Assembly (NCBI RefSeq): GCF_000177195.2
Contig: NC_015953.1
Coordinates: 682,001-746,000 of the forward strand
Reading direction: 5' to 3'
From: Streptomyces sp. SirexAA-E
Lineage (GTDB): Bacteria > Actinomycetota > Actinomycetes > Streptomycetales > Streptomycetaceae
DNA length: 64,000 bases
Under the pieces are notes generated by a model. That model worked only from the letters and a program-made list of their open reading frames with translations, was not told the DNA's origin and did not search any database. The stretch's first letter is position 1. Each line of letters opens with the position of its first letter. The translations under genes and the position numbers were made by a program. Below are positions 18,499 to 26,147 of the stretch, in pieces.

Positions 18499-19227
18499 AT
18501 GAGCAACAACGGCCTGCGGCTGGTGTGGGTCTACCCCGACCTCCTCAGCACCTACGGCGACCAGGGCAACGCCCTCGTGGTGGAGCGCCGGGCACGGCAG
18601 CGCGGCCTCGACGTGTCACGCGTCGACGTGCGCAGCGACCAGCCGATCCCGACCTCGGGCGACATCTACCTGATCGGGGGCGGTGAGGACCGTCCGCAGC
18701 GGCTGGCCGCGGAGCGGCTGCGCCGTGACGGCGGGCTGAGCAGGGCCGCCTCCAACGGGGCGATCATCTTCTCGGTCTGCGCCGGTTACCAGATCCTCGG
18801 CCATGAGTTCATCAACGACCTGGGCGAGCGCGAGCCCGGCCTCGGGCTGCTCGACGTCGTCTCCACCCGGGGCGAGGGCGAACGGTGCGTCGGCGACGTG
18901 CTCGGCGACCTCGACCCGGCGCTGGGCCTGCCGCCGCTGACCGGATTCGAGAACCACCAGGGCGTCACCCATCTCGGCCCGACGGCCCGGCCGTTCGCCC
19001 GCACCCGGATCGGCCGGGGCAACGGCACCGGTGACGGTACGGAGGGCGCGTACAACGACACCGTGTTCGGCACCTACATGCACGGTCCGGTGCTGGCGCG
19101 CAATCCGCTGATCGCCGACCACCTGCTGAAGCTGGCGCTCGACGTGAACGCGCTGCCGCCGTGCGACGACCGCTGGTACGAGGCGCTGCGCGCCGAGCGG
19201 ATCGCCGCCGCCACGCAGCCCGCCTGA
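18499..19227 (+). CDS. gatD: Lipid II isoglutaminyl synthase, GatD glutamine amidotransferase subunit
   Basis: 242 residues, class I (CobQ-like) glutaminase. The nucleophile Cys is in FSVCAGYQILG near residue 95, and the catalytic His is in TYMHGPVL near residue 196. It hydrolyses glutamine and channels ammonia to MurT. The N-terminal LLSTYGDQGNA is characteristic. Same operon as murT; a 17-bp hairpin follows. Confidence 0.93.
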   Translation: MSNNGLRLVWVYPDLLSTYGDQGNALVVERRARQRGLDVSRVDVRSDQPIPTSGDIYLIGGGEDRPQRLAAERLRRDGGLSRAASNGAIIFSVCAGYQILGHEFINDLGEREPGLGLLDVVSTRGEGERCVGDVLGDLDPALGLPPLTGFENHQGVTHLGPTARPFARTRIGRGNGTGDGTEGAYNDTVFGTYMHGPVLARNPLIADHLLKLALDVNALPPCDDRWYEALRAERIAAATQPA

Positions 19228-19277
19228 CACCGGCGGGCGGCTCCCCGCCCGCGTACGCCCTCCGGCCGTCACGTACT

Positions 19278-19318
19278 CCCGGTCCGGACCGCCCCCTTGA
19301 CGGGCGGTCCGGACCGGG
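19278..19318 (+). terminator. Hairpin terminator of murT-gatD
   Basis: Perfect 17-base arms at 19278-19294 and 19302-19318 with a 7-base loop, about 50 bases after the gatD stop. Confidence 0.8.
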
Positions 19319-19456
19319 GGCTCGCGTGGCGGCCGGAGGGCGTCCAGCAGGCGGACGGTGGGTTCGGTCCGGGCACCCGGCGCCGGTAGGGTGGCGGGGA
19401 TCCAACCGGACGACGTGGTCCGGTCGTCGGCCCACGTTGCAAAGGTTTCCCGGGCA

Positions 19457-20482
19457 ATGCGAATTGGTGTGCTCACGTCCGGCGGCGACTGCCCCGGCCT
19501 CAACGCCGTCATCCGTTCCGTCGTGCACCGCGCGGTGGTCGACCACGGCGACGAGGTCATCGGCTTCCACGACGGGTGGAAGGGCCTGCTCGAGTGCGAC
19601 TACCGCAAGCTCGACCTCGACGCGGTCGGCGGCATCCTCGCCCGGGGCGGCACGATTCTCGGTTCCTCCCGGGTCCAGCCGGCACACCTGCGTGACGGGG
19701 TGGAGCGGGCCAGGGGCCACGTCGCGGACCTGGGCCTGGACGCGATCATCCCGATCGGCGGCGAGGGCACGCTGAAGGCGGCGAATCTGCTGTCCGAGGC
19801 CGGGCTGCCCATCGTCGGGGTGCCCAAGACCATCGACAACGACATCGCCTCGACCGACGTGACCTTCGGTTTCGACACGGCCGTCGGTGTCGCGACGGAC
19901 GCGCTCGACCGGCTGAAGACGACGGCCGAGTCGCACCAGCGGGTGCTGATCGTGGAGGTCATGGGCCGCCACACCGGCTGGATCGCCCTGCACTCGGGCA
20001 TGGCCGCCGGAGCGCACGCGATCGTGGTACCGGAGCGCCCCTTCGACATCGACGAGCTGACCGCTCTCGTCGGGCAGCGGTTCTCCGACGGCAAGAAGTT
20101 CGCGATCGTCGTCGTCGCGGAGGGCGCCAAGCCGCGCGCCGGTTCGATGGAGTTCGCCCAGGGCACGAAGGACATCTACGGTCATGAGCGCTTCGCGGGT
20201 GTGGCCACGCGGCTCTCGGGCGAGCTGGAGCAGCGCCTGGGCAAGGAGGCCCGGCCGGTGATCCTCGGCCATGTGCAGCGCGGTGGTACGCCGACCGCCT
20301 ACGACCGGGTGCTGGCGACCCGGTTCGGCTGGCACGCGGTGGAGGCGGCGCACCGAGGTGAGTTCGGGATGATGACGGCGCTGCACGGCACGGACATCTC
20401 GATGGTGCCGCTGGCGGCGGCGGTCGAGACGCTGAAGACCGTCCCGGCCGAGCGCTACGCCGAGGCCCAGTGCGTGCTCTGA
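19457..20482 (+). CDS. pfkA: 6-phosphofructokinase
   Basis: 341 residues. It phosphorylates fructose 6-phosphate in glycolysis. The N-terminal nucleotide-binding motif is TSGGDCPGLNA, the phosphate-binding turn is GGEGTLKAA near residue 103, the catalytic loop is PKTIDNDI near residue 124, and MGRHTGWIA is the substrate-binding segment. Gly at the position after GGE (GGEGT) fits ATP use; pyrophosphate-dependent enzymes have Asp there. The ATG at 19457 follows AAAGG. Monocistronic between two hairpins. Confidence 0.93.
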   Translation: MRIGVLTSGGDCPGLNAVIRSVVHRAVVDHGDEVIGFHDGWKGLLECDYRKLDLDAVGGILARGGTILGSSRVQPAHLRDGVERARGHVADLGLDAIIPIGGEGTLKAANLLSEAGLPIVGVPKTIDNDIASTDVTFGFDTAVGVATDALDRLKTTAESHQRVLIVEVMGRHTGWIALHSGMAAGAHAIVVPERPFDIDELTALVGQRFSDGKKFAIVVVAEGAKPRAGSMEFAQGTKDIYGHERFAGVATRLSGELEQRLGKEARPVILGHVQRGGTPTAYDRVLATRFGWHAVEAAHRGEFGMMTALHGTDISMVPLAAAVETLKTVPAERYAEAQCVL

Positions 20483-20500
20483 CCGACACGAAGCCCGACG

Positions 20501-20536
20501 AACCGCCCCCGGCCGCACTCGCGGCCGGGGGCGGTT
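20501..20536 (+). terminator. Hairpin terminator of pfkA
   Basis: Perfect 16-base arms (20501-20516 and 20521-20536) with a 4-base loop ACTC, 18 bases after the pfkA stop. Confidence 0.85.
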
Positions 20537-20593
20537 CTACTCTGGTCCGGACAACCGGCACGAATCGGGGACGTCCCCAGCGGGAGTGAACAG

Positions 20594-21544
20594 ATGGACC
20601 ACAGCGGGCACGGCATGAACATGGATCTGCCGCCGTTCACGCTGGGACGTGGGCTGGGATTCTCCGCGGACCCGTTCTTCCTCGTCGGCTGCGTCGCGGC
20701 GCTCGCCCTGTACGGGTACGGGGTGCTGCGGCTGCGCCGGCGGGGCGACGCGTGGCCGGTCAACCGGACCGTCCTCTTCGTCGTCGGGGTGCTCACCATC
20801 GCCCTGGTGATGTGCACCGGGCTCAACGACTACGGCATGGTCATGTTCAGCGTGCACATGGTGCAGCACATGGTGATCAGCATGCTGTCGCCGATCCTGC
20901 TGCTGCTGGGCGCCCCGGTGACGCTGGCGCTGCGTGCGCTGCCGGTCGCCGGACGGGGGCGTACGGGGCCGCGCGAGCTGCTGCTCAAGCTGCTCCACAG
21001 CCATTACATGCGGATCGTCACGCACCCGGTCTTCACGATCCCGCTCTTCATCGCCAGCCTGTACGGGCTGTACTTCACCCCGCTCTTCGACTTCCTCATG
21101 GGCTCGAAGACCGGGCACATCGCGATGATGGTGCACTTCCTCGCGGTCGGACTGGTCTTCTTCTGGCCGATCATGGGGGTGGACCCGGGCCCGCACCGGC
21201 CGGGGTACGTGATGCGGATGCTGGAGCTGTTCGCGGGCATGCCCTTCCACGCGTTCTTCGGCATCGCCCTGATGATGGCGAGCCAGCCGATGGTGGAGGC
21301 GTACAAGAACCCCCCGTCCTCGCTGGGGATCGACGCGCTGACCGATCAGTCCGCCGCGGGCGGCATCGCCTGGGCCTTCAGCGAGATCCCGTCGGTGCTG
21401 GTGCTGATCGCGCTGGTCTTCCAGTGGTACCGCTCCGAGCAGCGGACGGCCCGGCGCTCCGACCGTGCCGCGGACCGTGACGGTGACCAGGAGCTGAACG
21501 CGTACAACGCGTATCTCGCCTCATTGCAAGCCCGCGGACGGTAG
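20594..21544 (+). CDS. CtaG-like cytochrome c oxidase assembly membrane protein
   Basis: 316 residues. A short Met/His-rich start (MDHSGHGMNMD) is followed by about seven membrane helices. Conserved motifs of the caa3-type CtaG family are present: HMVQHMV, HPVF, and FHAFFGIALM. The family is needed to insert copper or assemble the terminal oxidase. The His/Met clusters could bind copper (inference). ATG after GCGGGAGTG. Followed by a small membrane protein gene after 66 bases. Confidence 0.85.
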   Translation: MDHSGHGMNMDLPPFTLGRGLGFSADPFFLVGCVAALALYGYGVLRLRRRGDAWPVNRTVLFVVGVLTIALVMCTGLNDYGMVMFSVHMVQHMVISMLSPILLLLGAPVTLALRALPVAGRGRTGPRELLLKLLHSHYMRIVTHPVFTIPLFIASLYGLYFTPLFDFLMGSKTGHIAMMVHFLAVGLVFFWPIMGVDPGPHRPGYVMRMLELFAGMPFHAFFGIALMMASQPMVEAYKNPPSSLGIDALTDQSAAGGIAWAFSEIPSVLVLIALVFQWYRSEQRTARRSDRAADRDGDQELNAYNAYLASLQARGR

Positions 21545-21610
21545 CGGTGGGGGTGCCCTCCGGGTGACCATGGCTGCGATGGCCGTGCGGCCTGTGAGGA
21601 GCGTGTGCTC

Positions 21611-21769
21611 ATGCCGGGATCCACGAAGACCATGGGAGTACTCACCGTAGGGGCGCTGGTCGCGGTGACCGCGTACACGGTGGCGTTGGGGAGCAACGGC
21701 TGGCTCTGGTTCGGGTGGGTGGTGCTGGGCATGGCCACCCTGGGGATGCTGGCGACCCGCGACACCTGA
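21611..21769 (+). CDS. Small two-helix membrane protein
   Basis: 52 residues (MPGSTKTMGV... ending in LATRDT). Two hydrophobic stretches at about residues 9-26 and 31-48 flank a short SNGWLWFG turn. ATG at 21611 is preceded by GAGGAG. Third-position GC bias fits a real gene. Function unknown; position suggests co-expression with the CtaG-like gene. It is the last gene before the iron-regulated locus. Confidence 0.6.
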   Translation: MPGSTKTMGVLTVGALVAVTAYTVALGSNGWLWFGWVVLGMATLGMLATRDT

Positions 21770-21832
21770 GGCGGGGTGCCGGCCACCCGTGGCACCTGAG
21801 GCGGTGCGCCGCCTCTGTGGCCTGCCGCCGAT

Positions 21833-21851
21833 TTAGGTTAGGCTAAGCTAA
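21833..21851. promoter_or_regulatory. Iron box (DmdR/IdeR), isochorismatase-argB unit
   Basis: TTAGGTTAGGCTAAGCTAA matches the DmdR1/IdeR consensus TTAGGTTAGGCTMACCTAA at all but one or two positions. It lies 56 bases before the isochorismatase-like gene. Confidence 0.85.
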
Positions 21852-21906
21852 TAAGCCATGGCAGGCCGACGCCGAGCGCGTGCGTCATCAGGGGAGGGTG
21901 ATCGGC

Positions 21907-22563
21907 ATGAGTGCGCCCGCCGTCCGCCCGTATCCCATGCCGGCCGACGCCGCACTCCCCCGGTCCCGCGCCCCCTGGAGCATCGACCCCGCACGCGCGG
22001 CGCTGTTGATCCAGGACATGCAGAATCATTTCGTCGGCGCGTTCCCGGCGGGGCGTTCTCCCGTGGTGGAGCTCGTCGGCAACGTCGCGGCGCTCCGGGA
22101 GGGCGCGGGGCGGCTCGGCATCCCGGTCGTCTTCGGGGCGGAGCCCGCCGGGCAGCCGCCCGGACAGCGCGGACTCCTCGGTGACCTGTGGGGCCCCGGC
22201 ATCGGTGACGAGCCGGACGCCGCCGCGATCGTCGCGCCCCTCACCCCCCGCCCCGGCGAGCACCTGCTGACGCATGTCCGCCCCAACGCCTTCCTGCGCA
22301 GCCACCTGGGCAGGCTGCTGCGCTCCGAGGGGCGCGATCAGCTGATCGTCTGCGGGGTGTACGCCCACCTCGGCGTCCTGCTGACCGCCGCGGACGCCCT
22401 CATGAACGACATCCAGCCGTTCGTCGTCGCCGACGCGGTGGCCGACGTCTCCGCCGAGGAGCACGCACTGGCGCTTCGCTGGGCCGCGCGCAGCGGCGTG
22501 GTCTGTACGACGGGCGGCCTGCTGGAAGCACTCCTTCCGCCCCGGGAGCCGGAGCGCGCGTGA
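21907..22563 (+). CDS. Isochorismatase-family hydrolase with altered catalytic lysine
   Basis: 218 residues, single isochorismatase domain, no aryl-carrier domain. It aligns well with EntB/DhbB/PhzD proteins: the Asp of [10 protein letters not shown] and the GVYAHLGV and [15 protein letters not shown] stretches are present. The usual catalytic segment LTKWRYSAF reads LTHVRPNAF, so the conserved Lys is His. ATG at 21907 follows GGGGAGGG. It is under an iron box and followed after 55 bases by argB. No dhbA, dhbC or dhbE homologue is in the window, and coelichelin contains no catechol, so the substrate is unclear. Other options are a different vinyl-ether hydrolase or a non-catalytic relative. 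Confidence 0.75.
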   Translation: MSAPAVRPYPMPADAALPRSRAPWSIDPARAALLIQDMQNHFVGAFPAGRSPVVELVGNVAALREGAGRLGIPVVFGAEPAGQPPGQRGLLGDLWGPGIGDEPDAAAIVAPLTPRPGEHLLTHVRPNAFLRSHLGRLLRSEGRDQLIVCGVYAHLGVLLTAADALMNDIQPFVVADAVADVSAEEHALALRWAARSGVVCTTGGLLEALLPPREPERA

Positions 22564-22618
22564 TCACCGCGCGGCACGGCAGGGAGCGGACACGCCGACA
22601 CCACGAGAGACGGAGCCC

Positions 22619-23506
22619 ATGACCGAACGCGCCGCCGGAGCCGAAGTCCCGACCGACGGAGAGATACGGCCGAGCGGTACGGTCGTCGTCAAATTCGGCG
22701 GCAACGCCATGGTGGACGCGGACCTGCGGCGGACGTTCGCCCGGGACGTGGTGGAACTGCGGCACAAGGGGCTGCGCCCGGTCGTCGTACACGGGGGCGG
22801 ACCCCAGATCAGCGCCATGCTCGACCGCCTGGGCCTGCAGACCCGCTTCGAGGCCGGTCTGCGGGTGACCACACCGGAGACCATGGACGTGGTCCGCATG
22901 GTGCTGACCGGCCGGGTCCAGCGGGAGCTGGTCGGCCAGATCAACGCCCACGGGCCCTTCGCCGTGGGGATGACGGGCGAGGACGCGCACACGATGACGG
23001 CCGTGCGGCGGCCCGCGCTGGTGGACGGCCGTCCGGTGGACATCGGTCTCGTCGGTGACGTCGTCGACGTGAACCCGGGCATGGTGCGCGCCCTCCTGGA
23101 CCAGGGGCACATCCCGGTCCTCTCCCCCGTGGCGCGCGGTGAGGGCGGAGAGGTCTACAACGTCAACGCCGATCTCGCGGCGTCGGCCCTGGCCGTGGCG
23201 CTCGGGGCCGAGCGGCTGGTGGTGCTCACCGACGTGGAGGGCCTCTACGCCGACTGGCCGCGCAGCAACGAGGTGATCGAGCGGCTGACCGCCGGTGCGC
23301 TGGACGAGCGGCTGCCGGGGCTGGCCGGCGGGATGCTGCCGAAGATGGAGGGCTGCCTGCGGGCCGTCCGTGGCGGCGTGGGCAGTGCGCGGGTGCTCGA
23401 CGGACGTGTGCCGCACGCGGTGCTGCGCGGCGTCCTCGACGAGAACGGCCCCGGCACCACCGTGGTCCCCGACCGCAGTCCCGACCGCGCCGGGAGTCCC
23501 GTGTGA
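22619..23506 (+). CDS. argB: Acetylglutamate kinase paralogue
   Basis: 295 residues, amino acid kinase fold. It phosphorylates N-acetylglutamate in ornithine/arginine synthesis. Visible motifs: VVKFGGNAM near residue 25, [10 protein letters not shown] near residue 58, [12 protein letters not shown] near residue 181, VLTDVEGLY, and [10 protein letters not shown]. The N-terminal helix typical of arginine-inhibited enzymes (ALPYI-F-GK preceding the first motif) is not seen; instead there is a short acidic leader. It stands apart from any argC/J/D genes and in the same iron-boxed unit as the isochorismatase gene. The likely role is extra ornithine for coelichelin during iron starvation. A hairpin follows. 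Confidence 0.88.
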   Translation: MTERAAGAEVPTDGEIRPSGTVVVKFGGNAMVDADLRRTFARDVVELRHKGLRPVVVHGGGPQISAMLDRLGLQTRFEAGLRVTTPETMDVVRMVLTGRVQRELVGQINAHGPFAVGMTGEDAHTMTAVRRPALVDGRPVDIGLVGDVVDVNPGMVRALLDQGHIPVLSPVARGEGGEVYNVNADLAASALAVALGAERLVVLTDVEGLYADWPRSNEVIERLTAGALDERLPGLAGGMLPKMEGCLRAVRGGVGSARVLDGRVPHAVLRGVLDENGPGTTVVPDRSPDRAGSPV

Positions 23507-23545
23507 CCGCCGGGCGGCGCTGACACGGGCCGGGCGCGGTCCGGT

Positions 23546-23570
23546 GGGCGCGGCGAACTCCGCCGCGCCC
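23546..23570. terminator. Hairpin between argB and the divergently oriented acetyltransferase
   Basis: GGGCGCGGCG (23546-23555) and CGCCGCGCCC (23561-23570) form a 10-bp stem with a 5-base loop in the 100-base gap between convergent genes. Confidence 0.6.
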
Positions 23571-23606
23571 GGCGGACGTTCACCCGTGGACGCGGCCCGG
23601 TGGTGG

Positions 23607-24128
23607 TCAGAGGGTCCGCGCGAGGACCCGCGCGCCGCGCCGGGGGTCCAGGGAGTGGGCCCAGGACCGGGGCGCCAGGCGTGCGTCACAGGGCGTGAAT
23701 CCATGGCGGAGGAACAGGGCGCCGGTGCCCGTCGTCGCCGTGAAGAGGCCGCCGAGCGACCGGGCGCGCGCCGCGGCCAGCGCGGCCCGCAGGAGCACGG
23801 CTCCCACTCCGCACCCCTGACTGGGCCCGGCCACGCAGAAGTTGTACAGGACGCCCGCCGGCTCACGGCACTCCCCCGGGCCGGCCGGGTACACGCGCAG
23901 GCCCACACAGCCCTCGAGGTCACCGCCGGGGGCCTCGGCCACGAGGAAGTCGGCCGCGTGCGCGGCGTAGAGCGGGACGGGCCTCTCCCGCAGCGCCCCC
24001 GAGCACACGAAGGGCCGGGACAGCTCGGCGAGCGCGGCGGCGTCCTCCGCGCGGGCAGAACGCACGCGGGTCGTCGGCGCGAGAGGCCCGTGCGGCACCG
24101 GGGCGGGGTGCGGTTCAACCGTGATCAA
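23607..24128 (-). CDS. GNAT acetyltransferase, probable N-acetylglutamate synthase (ArgA-like)
   Basis: 173 residues. The layout follows short actinobacterial ArgA-type N-acetylglutamate synthases: an N-terminal VRSARAEDAAAL, then PLYAAHAADFLVAE, then GCVGLRVY, an acetyl-CoA loop GCGVGAVLLRAAL, and a C-terminal FLRHGFTPCD. It would acetylate glutamate, the step before ArgB. The TTG start at 24128 is supported by GAGGAAGG six bases upstream. An iron box lies 65 bases upstream. It converges with the argB paralogue. The argA assignment is inferred from similarity plus context; another GNAT substrate is possible. Confidence 0.68.
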   Translation of the reverse strand: MITVEPHPAPVPHGPLAPTTRVRSARAEDAAALAELSRPFVCSGALRERPVPLYAAHAADFLVAEAPGGDLEGCVGLRVYPAGPGECREPAGVLYNFCVAGPSQGCGVGAVLLRAALAAARARSLGGLFTATTGTGALFLRHGFTPCDARLAPRSWAHSLDPRRGARVLARTL

Positions 24129-24192
24129 GGCGTACCTTCCTCGTTTCCACGGTCGATACGGCTCGTCGCCGCATCACCCCGCGAGCACGTGG

Positions 24193-24211
24193 TTAGGTTA
24201 GCCTTACCTAA
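24193..24211. promoter_or_regulatory. Iron box (DmdR/IdeR), ArgA-like gene
   Basis: TTAGGTTAGCCTTACCTAA is an essentially perfect iron box. It sits 65 bases upstream of the minus-strand acetyltransferase and downstream of the MbtH gene. Confidence 0.92.
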
Positions 24212-24279
24212 ATGCCGAGTCCAATGGCACCTCCGGGCACGGCCGCACCCGGAGGCGACACACACCCCCTGACGGCGGG

Positions 24280-24492
24280 TCAGGCGTCCATGGACGCCGC
24301 GAGGGACCGGGGGCGCAGATCGGTCCAGCGGGCCTCGACGAACTCCAGGCACGCCTGACGGGTGTTCTCCTCGAAGGCGATCGTCCACCCTCCGGGCACC
24401 TCGGCGAAGGACGGCCACAGCGAGTGCTGACCCTCGTCGTTCACCAGGGCCAGGAAACGGCCTTCGGGGTCGTCGAACGGATTGGTGCTCAT
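24280..24492 (-). CDS. cchK: MbtH-like NRPS activator
   Basis: 70 residues, the normal MbtH size. The family core is intact: NPFDDPEG at the start, then a [15 protein letters not shown] stretch with the conserved Ser-Leu-Trp-Pro, and a C-terminal WTDLRPRSL. MbtH proteins bind adenylation domains and are needed for their folding or activity; the target here is CchH. ATG at 24492 follows GAGGAGG. The nearest iron box in its direction is about 237 bases upstream, shared with cchJ. Confidence 0.93.
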   Translation of the reverse strand: MSTNPFDDPEGRFLALVNDEGQHSLWPSFAEVPGGWTIAFEENTRQACLEFVEARWTDLRPRSLAASMDA

Positions 24493-24728
24493 TGTCGCTG
24501 CCTCCTCGGTACGACGGGCCGGCGGTGGCCGCGTCGGGCGTGCGTGCCGGGCCGTCCGGCGCGGTCGGCACCGGGCCCGGTGATGTCGGGTCGGCGGCCC
24601 GCCCTCGGGACTCCCGTACCGCGATCTCCACCCAACGGCCCGGCCGTGCCCGCCACTTACGGGCCTCCCCGGCGAAGCCGCGAGGGCCCGTCCGGGGCAG
24701 GGGTCGGGGATGGAAAGGAAGGTCACGC

Positions 24729-24747
24729 TTAGGTTAGGCTCGCCTAA
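24729..24747. promoter_or_regulatory. Iron box (DmdR/IdeR) between cchK and cchJ
   Basis: TTAGGTTAGGCTCGCCTAA matches the iron box. Its right half is also the left arm of a perfect hairpin (GCTCGCCT 24738-24745, AGGCGAGC 24751-24758). It lies in the divergent gap: 48 bases before the small ORF at 24795 and far upstream of cchK. Confidence 0.88.
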
Positions 24748-24794
24748 TCGAGGCGAGCTTAGCTTTTCACCCTCCCTCTCACAAGGAGACGTTC

Positions 24795-24896
24795 ATGAGC
24801 CTGCTGATCGCACGGGTCCCCGCCCGGGGCGGCCCGGACATGCCCGACGGCGGGCCCTCCCGGGCCGTGCGCGACCGCCTCGCCGGCCGGCCGTGA
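24795..24896 (+). CDS. 33-residue small ORF coupled to cchJ
   Basis: MSLLIARVPARG at the start and RLAGRP at the end, 33 residues. The ATG has an excellent AAGGAG seven bases upstream, the only good ribosome site between the iron box and cchJ. Its stop overlaps the cchJ GTG (GTGA at 24893-24896), so translation of cchJ is probably coupled to it. No recognisable domain; rich in Arg, Gly and Pro. It may be a leader peptide that sets cchJ levels, or a small protein in its own right. Confidence 0.55.
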   Translation: MSLLIARVPARGGPDMPDGGPSRAVRDRLAGRP

Positions 24897-26008
24897 CCGG
24901 GCGCGTGTCCGGCCCCACGGCCGACGGGAACGGCCCCTTCGCCGCGTTCGGGCTGCCCGGCGAGCCAGGCGGCGACGCGTTCTGGGCGGCGGTGCGGACG
25001 CCCGTGTCGGTGCCCTCCGGCGACGGTGGCTGGGTGACCCTGTTCCTCTGGCGCGGATCTCCGGCGAGCATCGACTTCGAAAGCTGGTCCGAGCCCGTCC
25101 CTCTGGCCCGGTGGGGCGGCACCGACTGCTGGTACGCCGAGGTGCGGATGCCCGCCCGGCTGCGGGTGACCTACCGGTTCCTGGTGGAAGGCGCCCCGTA
25201 CGCCGACCCGTTCAACCCGGCCGGTGCGGGCGGTGACCGGTCCCTCGCCGCGACCCCGGACGCTCCGGCCCAGCCGCACTGGCCCACCGTCGGCGCCGAT
25301 GACGTGCTGCCCGTCCCGAGCACCCGGGTCCGCTGGAGGAGCGAACGGATCGGCGGGCGGCGCACGGTGCACATCCACCCGGCCGGCGGCGGCGGACCGG
25401 TGGTCCTGCTGCTCGACGGGGACGACTGGCTGTACCTGCACCCGGCCATGACGGCGTTCGACTCGGCCGTGGCCGCCGGTGAGATGCCTCCGGTGACCCT
25501 GGTCTTCCTTCCGGCCAAGGACAGGAGGTCCGAGTTCGGGTGCAGCCCCGCGCTGTGGGAGGCGGTCCGGGACGAACTGCTGCCGCTGGTGGCCGGTTCG
25601 GGCGTCCGGGCCGACCTGGACCGGCTGGTGGTCGCCGGCCAGAGCCTCGGGGGGCTGAGCGCGATGTACGCGGCCCTGGAATTCCCCGGCCTGGTCTCCC
25701 GTGTCGCCTGTCAGTCGGCCTCGTTCTGGTGGTCGTCCGGTATCCGGGGCGCGGGGGCGGACCCGCTGGCCGGCCCGGTCGGCGGCGCCGTCGCCGCGCG
25801 CCTGCGGGAGTGCCCCGACCTGTCCGGCCTACGGGTCGCGTTCGACGTCGGGGAGCACGAGACGCGGATGCTGCCGCACTGCGAACTGGCCGAGACCCTG
25901 ACCGCGAAGGCCGGGGCCACCGTGCGGGTGTCCCGGTCTCCGTCCGGCCACGACCGGGCCGGCTGGCGGCACGCCCTGCTCAGGGACGTCGCCTGGGCGC
26001 TCGCCTAG
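24893..26008 (+). CDS. cchJ: Enterochelin esterase-like hydrolase of the coelichelin cluster
   Basis: About 371 residues. An N-terminal immunoglobulin-like region as in enterochelin esterases (FLWRGSPASIDFESW, VTYRFLVEG, PYADPFNP) precedes an alpha/beta-hydrolase domain. The nucleophile elbow is AGQSLGGLSAM near residue 245, and the catalytic His is probably in SPSGHDRAGW near the end. CchH has no thioesterase domain, and CchJ has been proposed to release the peptide; it could also hydrolyse the ferri-siderophore. The GTG at 24893 was chosen because a longer in-frame start (24710) would place the iron box inside the coding region. Confidence 0.85.
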   Translation: MTGRVSGPTADGNGPFAAFGLPGEPGGDAFWAAVRTPVSVPSGDGGWVTLFLWRGSPASIDFESWSEPVPLARWGGTDCWYAEVRMPARLRVTYRFLVEGAPYADPFNPAGAGGDRSLAATPDAPAQPHWPTVGADDVLPVPSTRVRWRSERIGGRRTVHIHPAGGGGPVVLLLDGDDWLYLHPAMTAFDSAVAAGEMPPVTLVFLPAKDRRSEFGCSPALWEAVRDELLPLVAGSGVRADLDRLVVAGQSLGGLSAMYAALEFPGLVSRVACQSASFWWSSGIRGAGADPLAGPVGGAVAARLRECPDLSGLRVAFDVGEHETRMLPHCELAETLTAKAGATVRVSRSPSGHDRAGWRHALLRDVAWALA

Positions 26009-26074
26009 GGACTGTCCTGTCATACCTGGTGGATCAGCGCGCGGCGTCGGATGCGGTGGGTCGCAAGGCGGAGG

Positions 26075-26104
26075 GCCGCCCCGGCACCGATGTGCCGGGG
26101 CGGC
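26075..26104. terminator. Hairpin between convergent cchJ and cchI
   Basis: GCCGCCCCGGCAC and GTGCCGGGGCGGC form a perfect 13-bp stem with loop CGAT, between the cchJ stop and the cchI stop. Confidence 0.8.
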
Positions 26105-26147
26105 TCCGACGACGCGGCTCACCCGCTCCGACGCGGCCCCGGGCCGG

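Noticed and set aside
21833..24211. A griseobactin-like catechol siderophore cluster suggested by the isochorismatase
   Set aside because: No dhbA, dhbC, dhbE or aryl-carrier domain is present and all NRPS codes match coelichelin.
24710..24892. Longer N-terminus for cchJ
   Set aside because: It would put the iron box and its hairpin inside the coding sequence, has no ribosome site, and adds residues unlike the family.
26009..26074. Possible insertion-sequence remnant after cchJ
   Set aside because: The stretch faintly resembles transposon-edge sequence, but no terminal repeats or transposase fragment could be shown.
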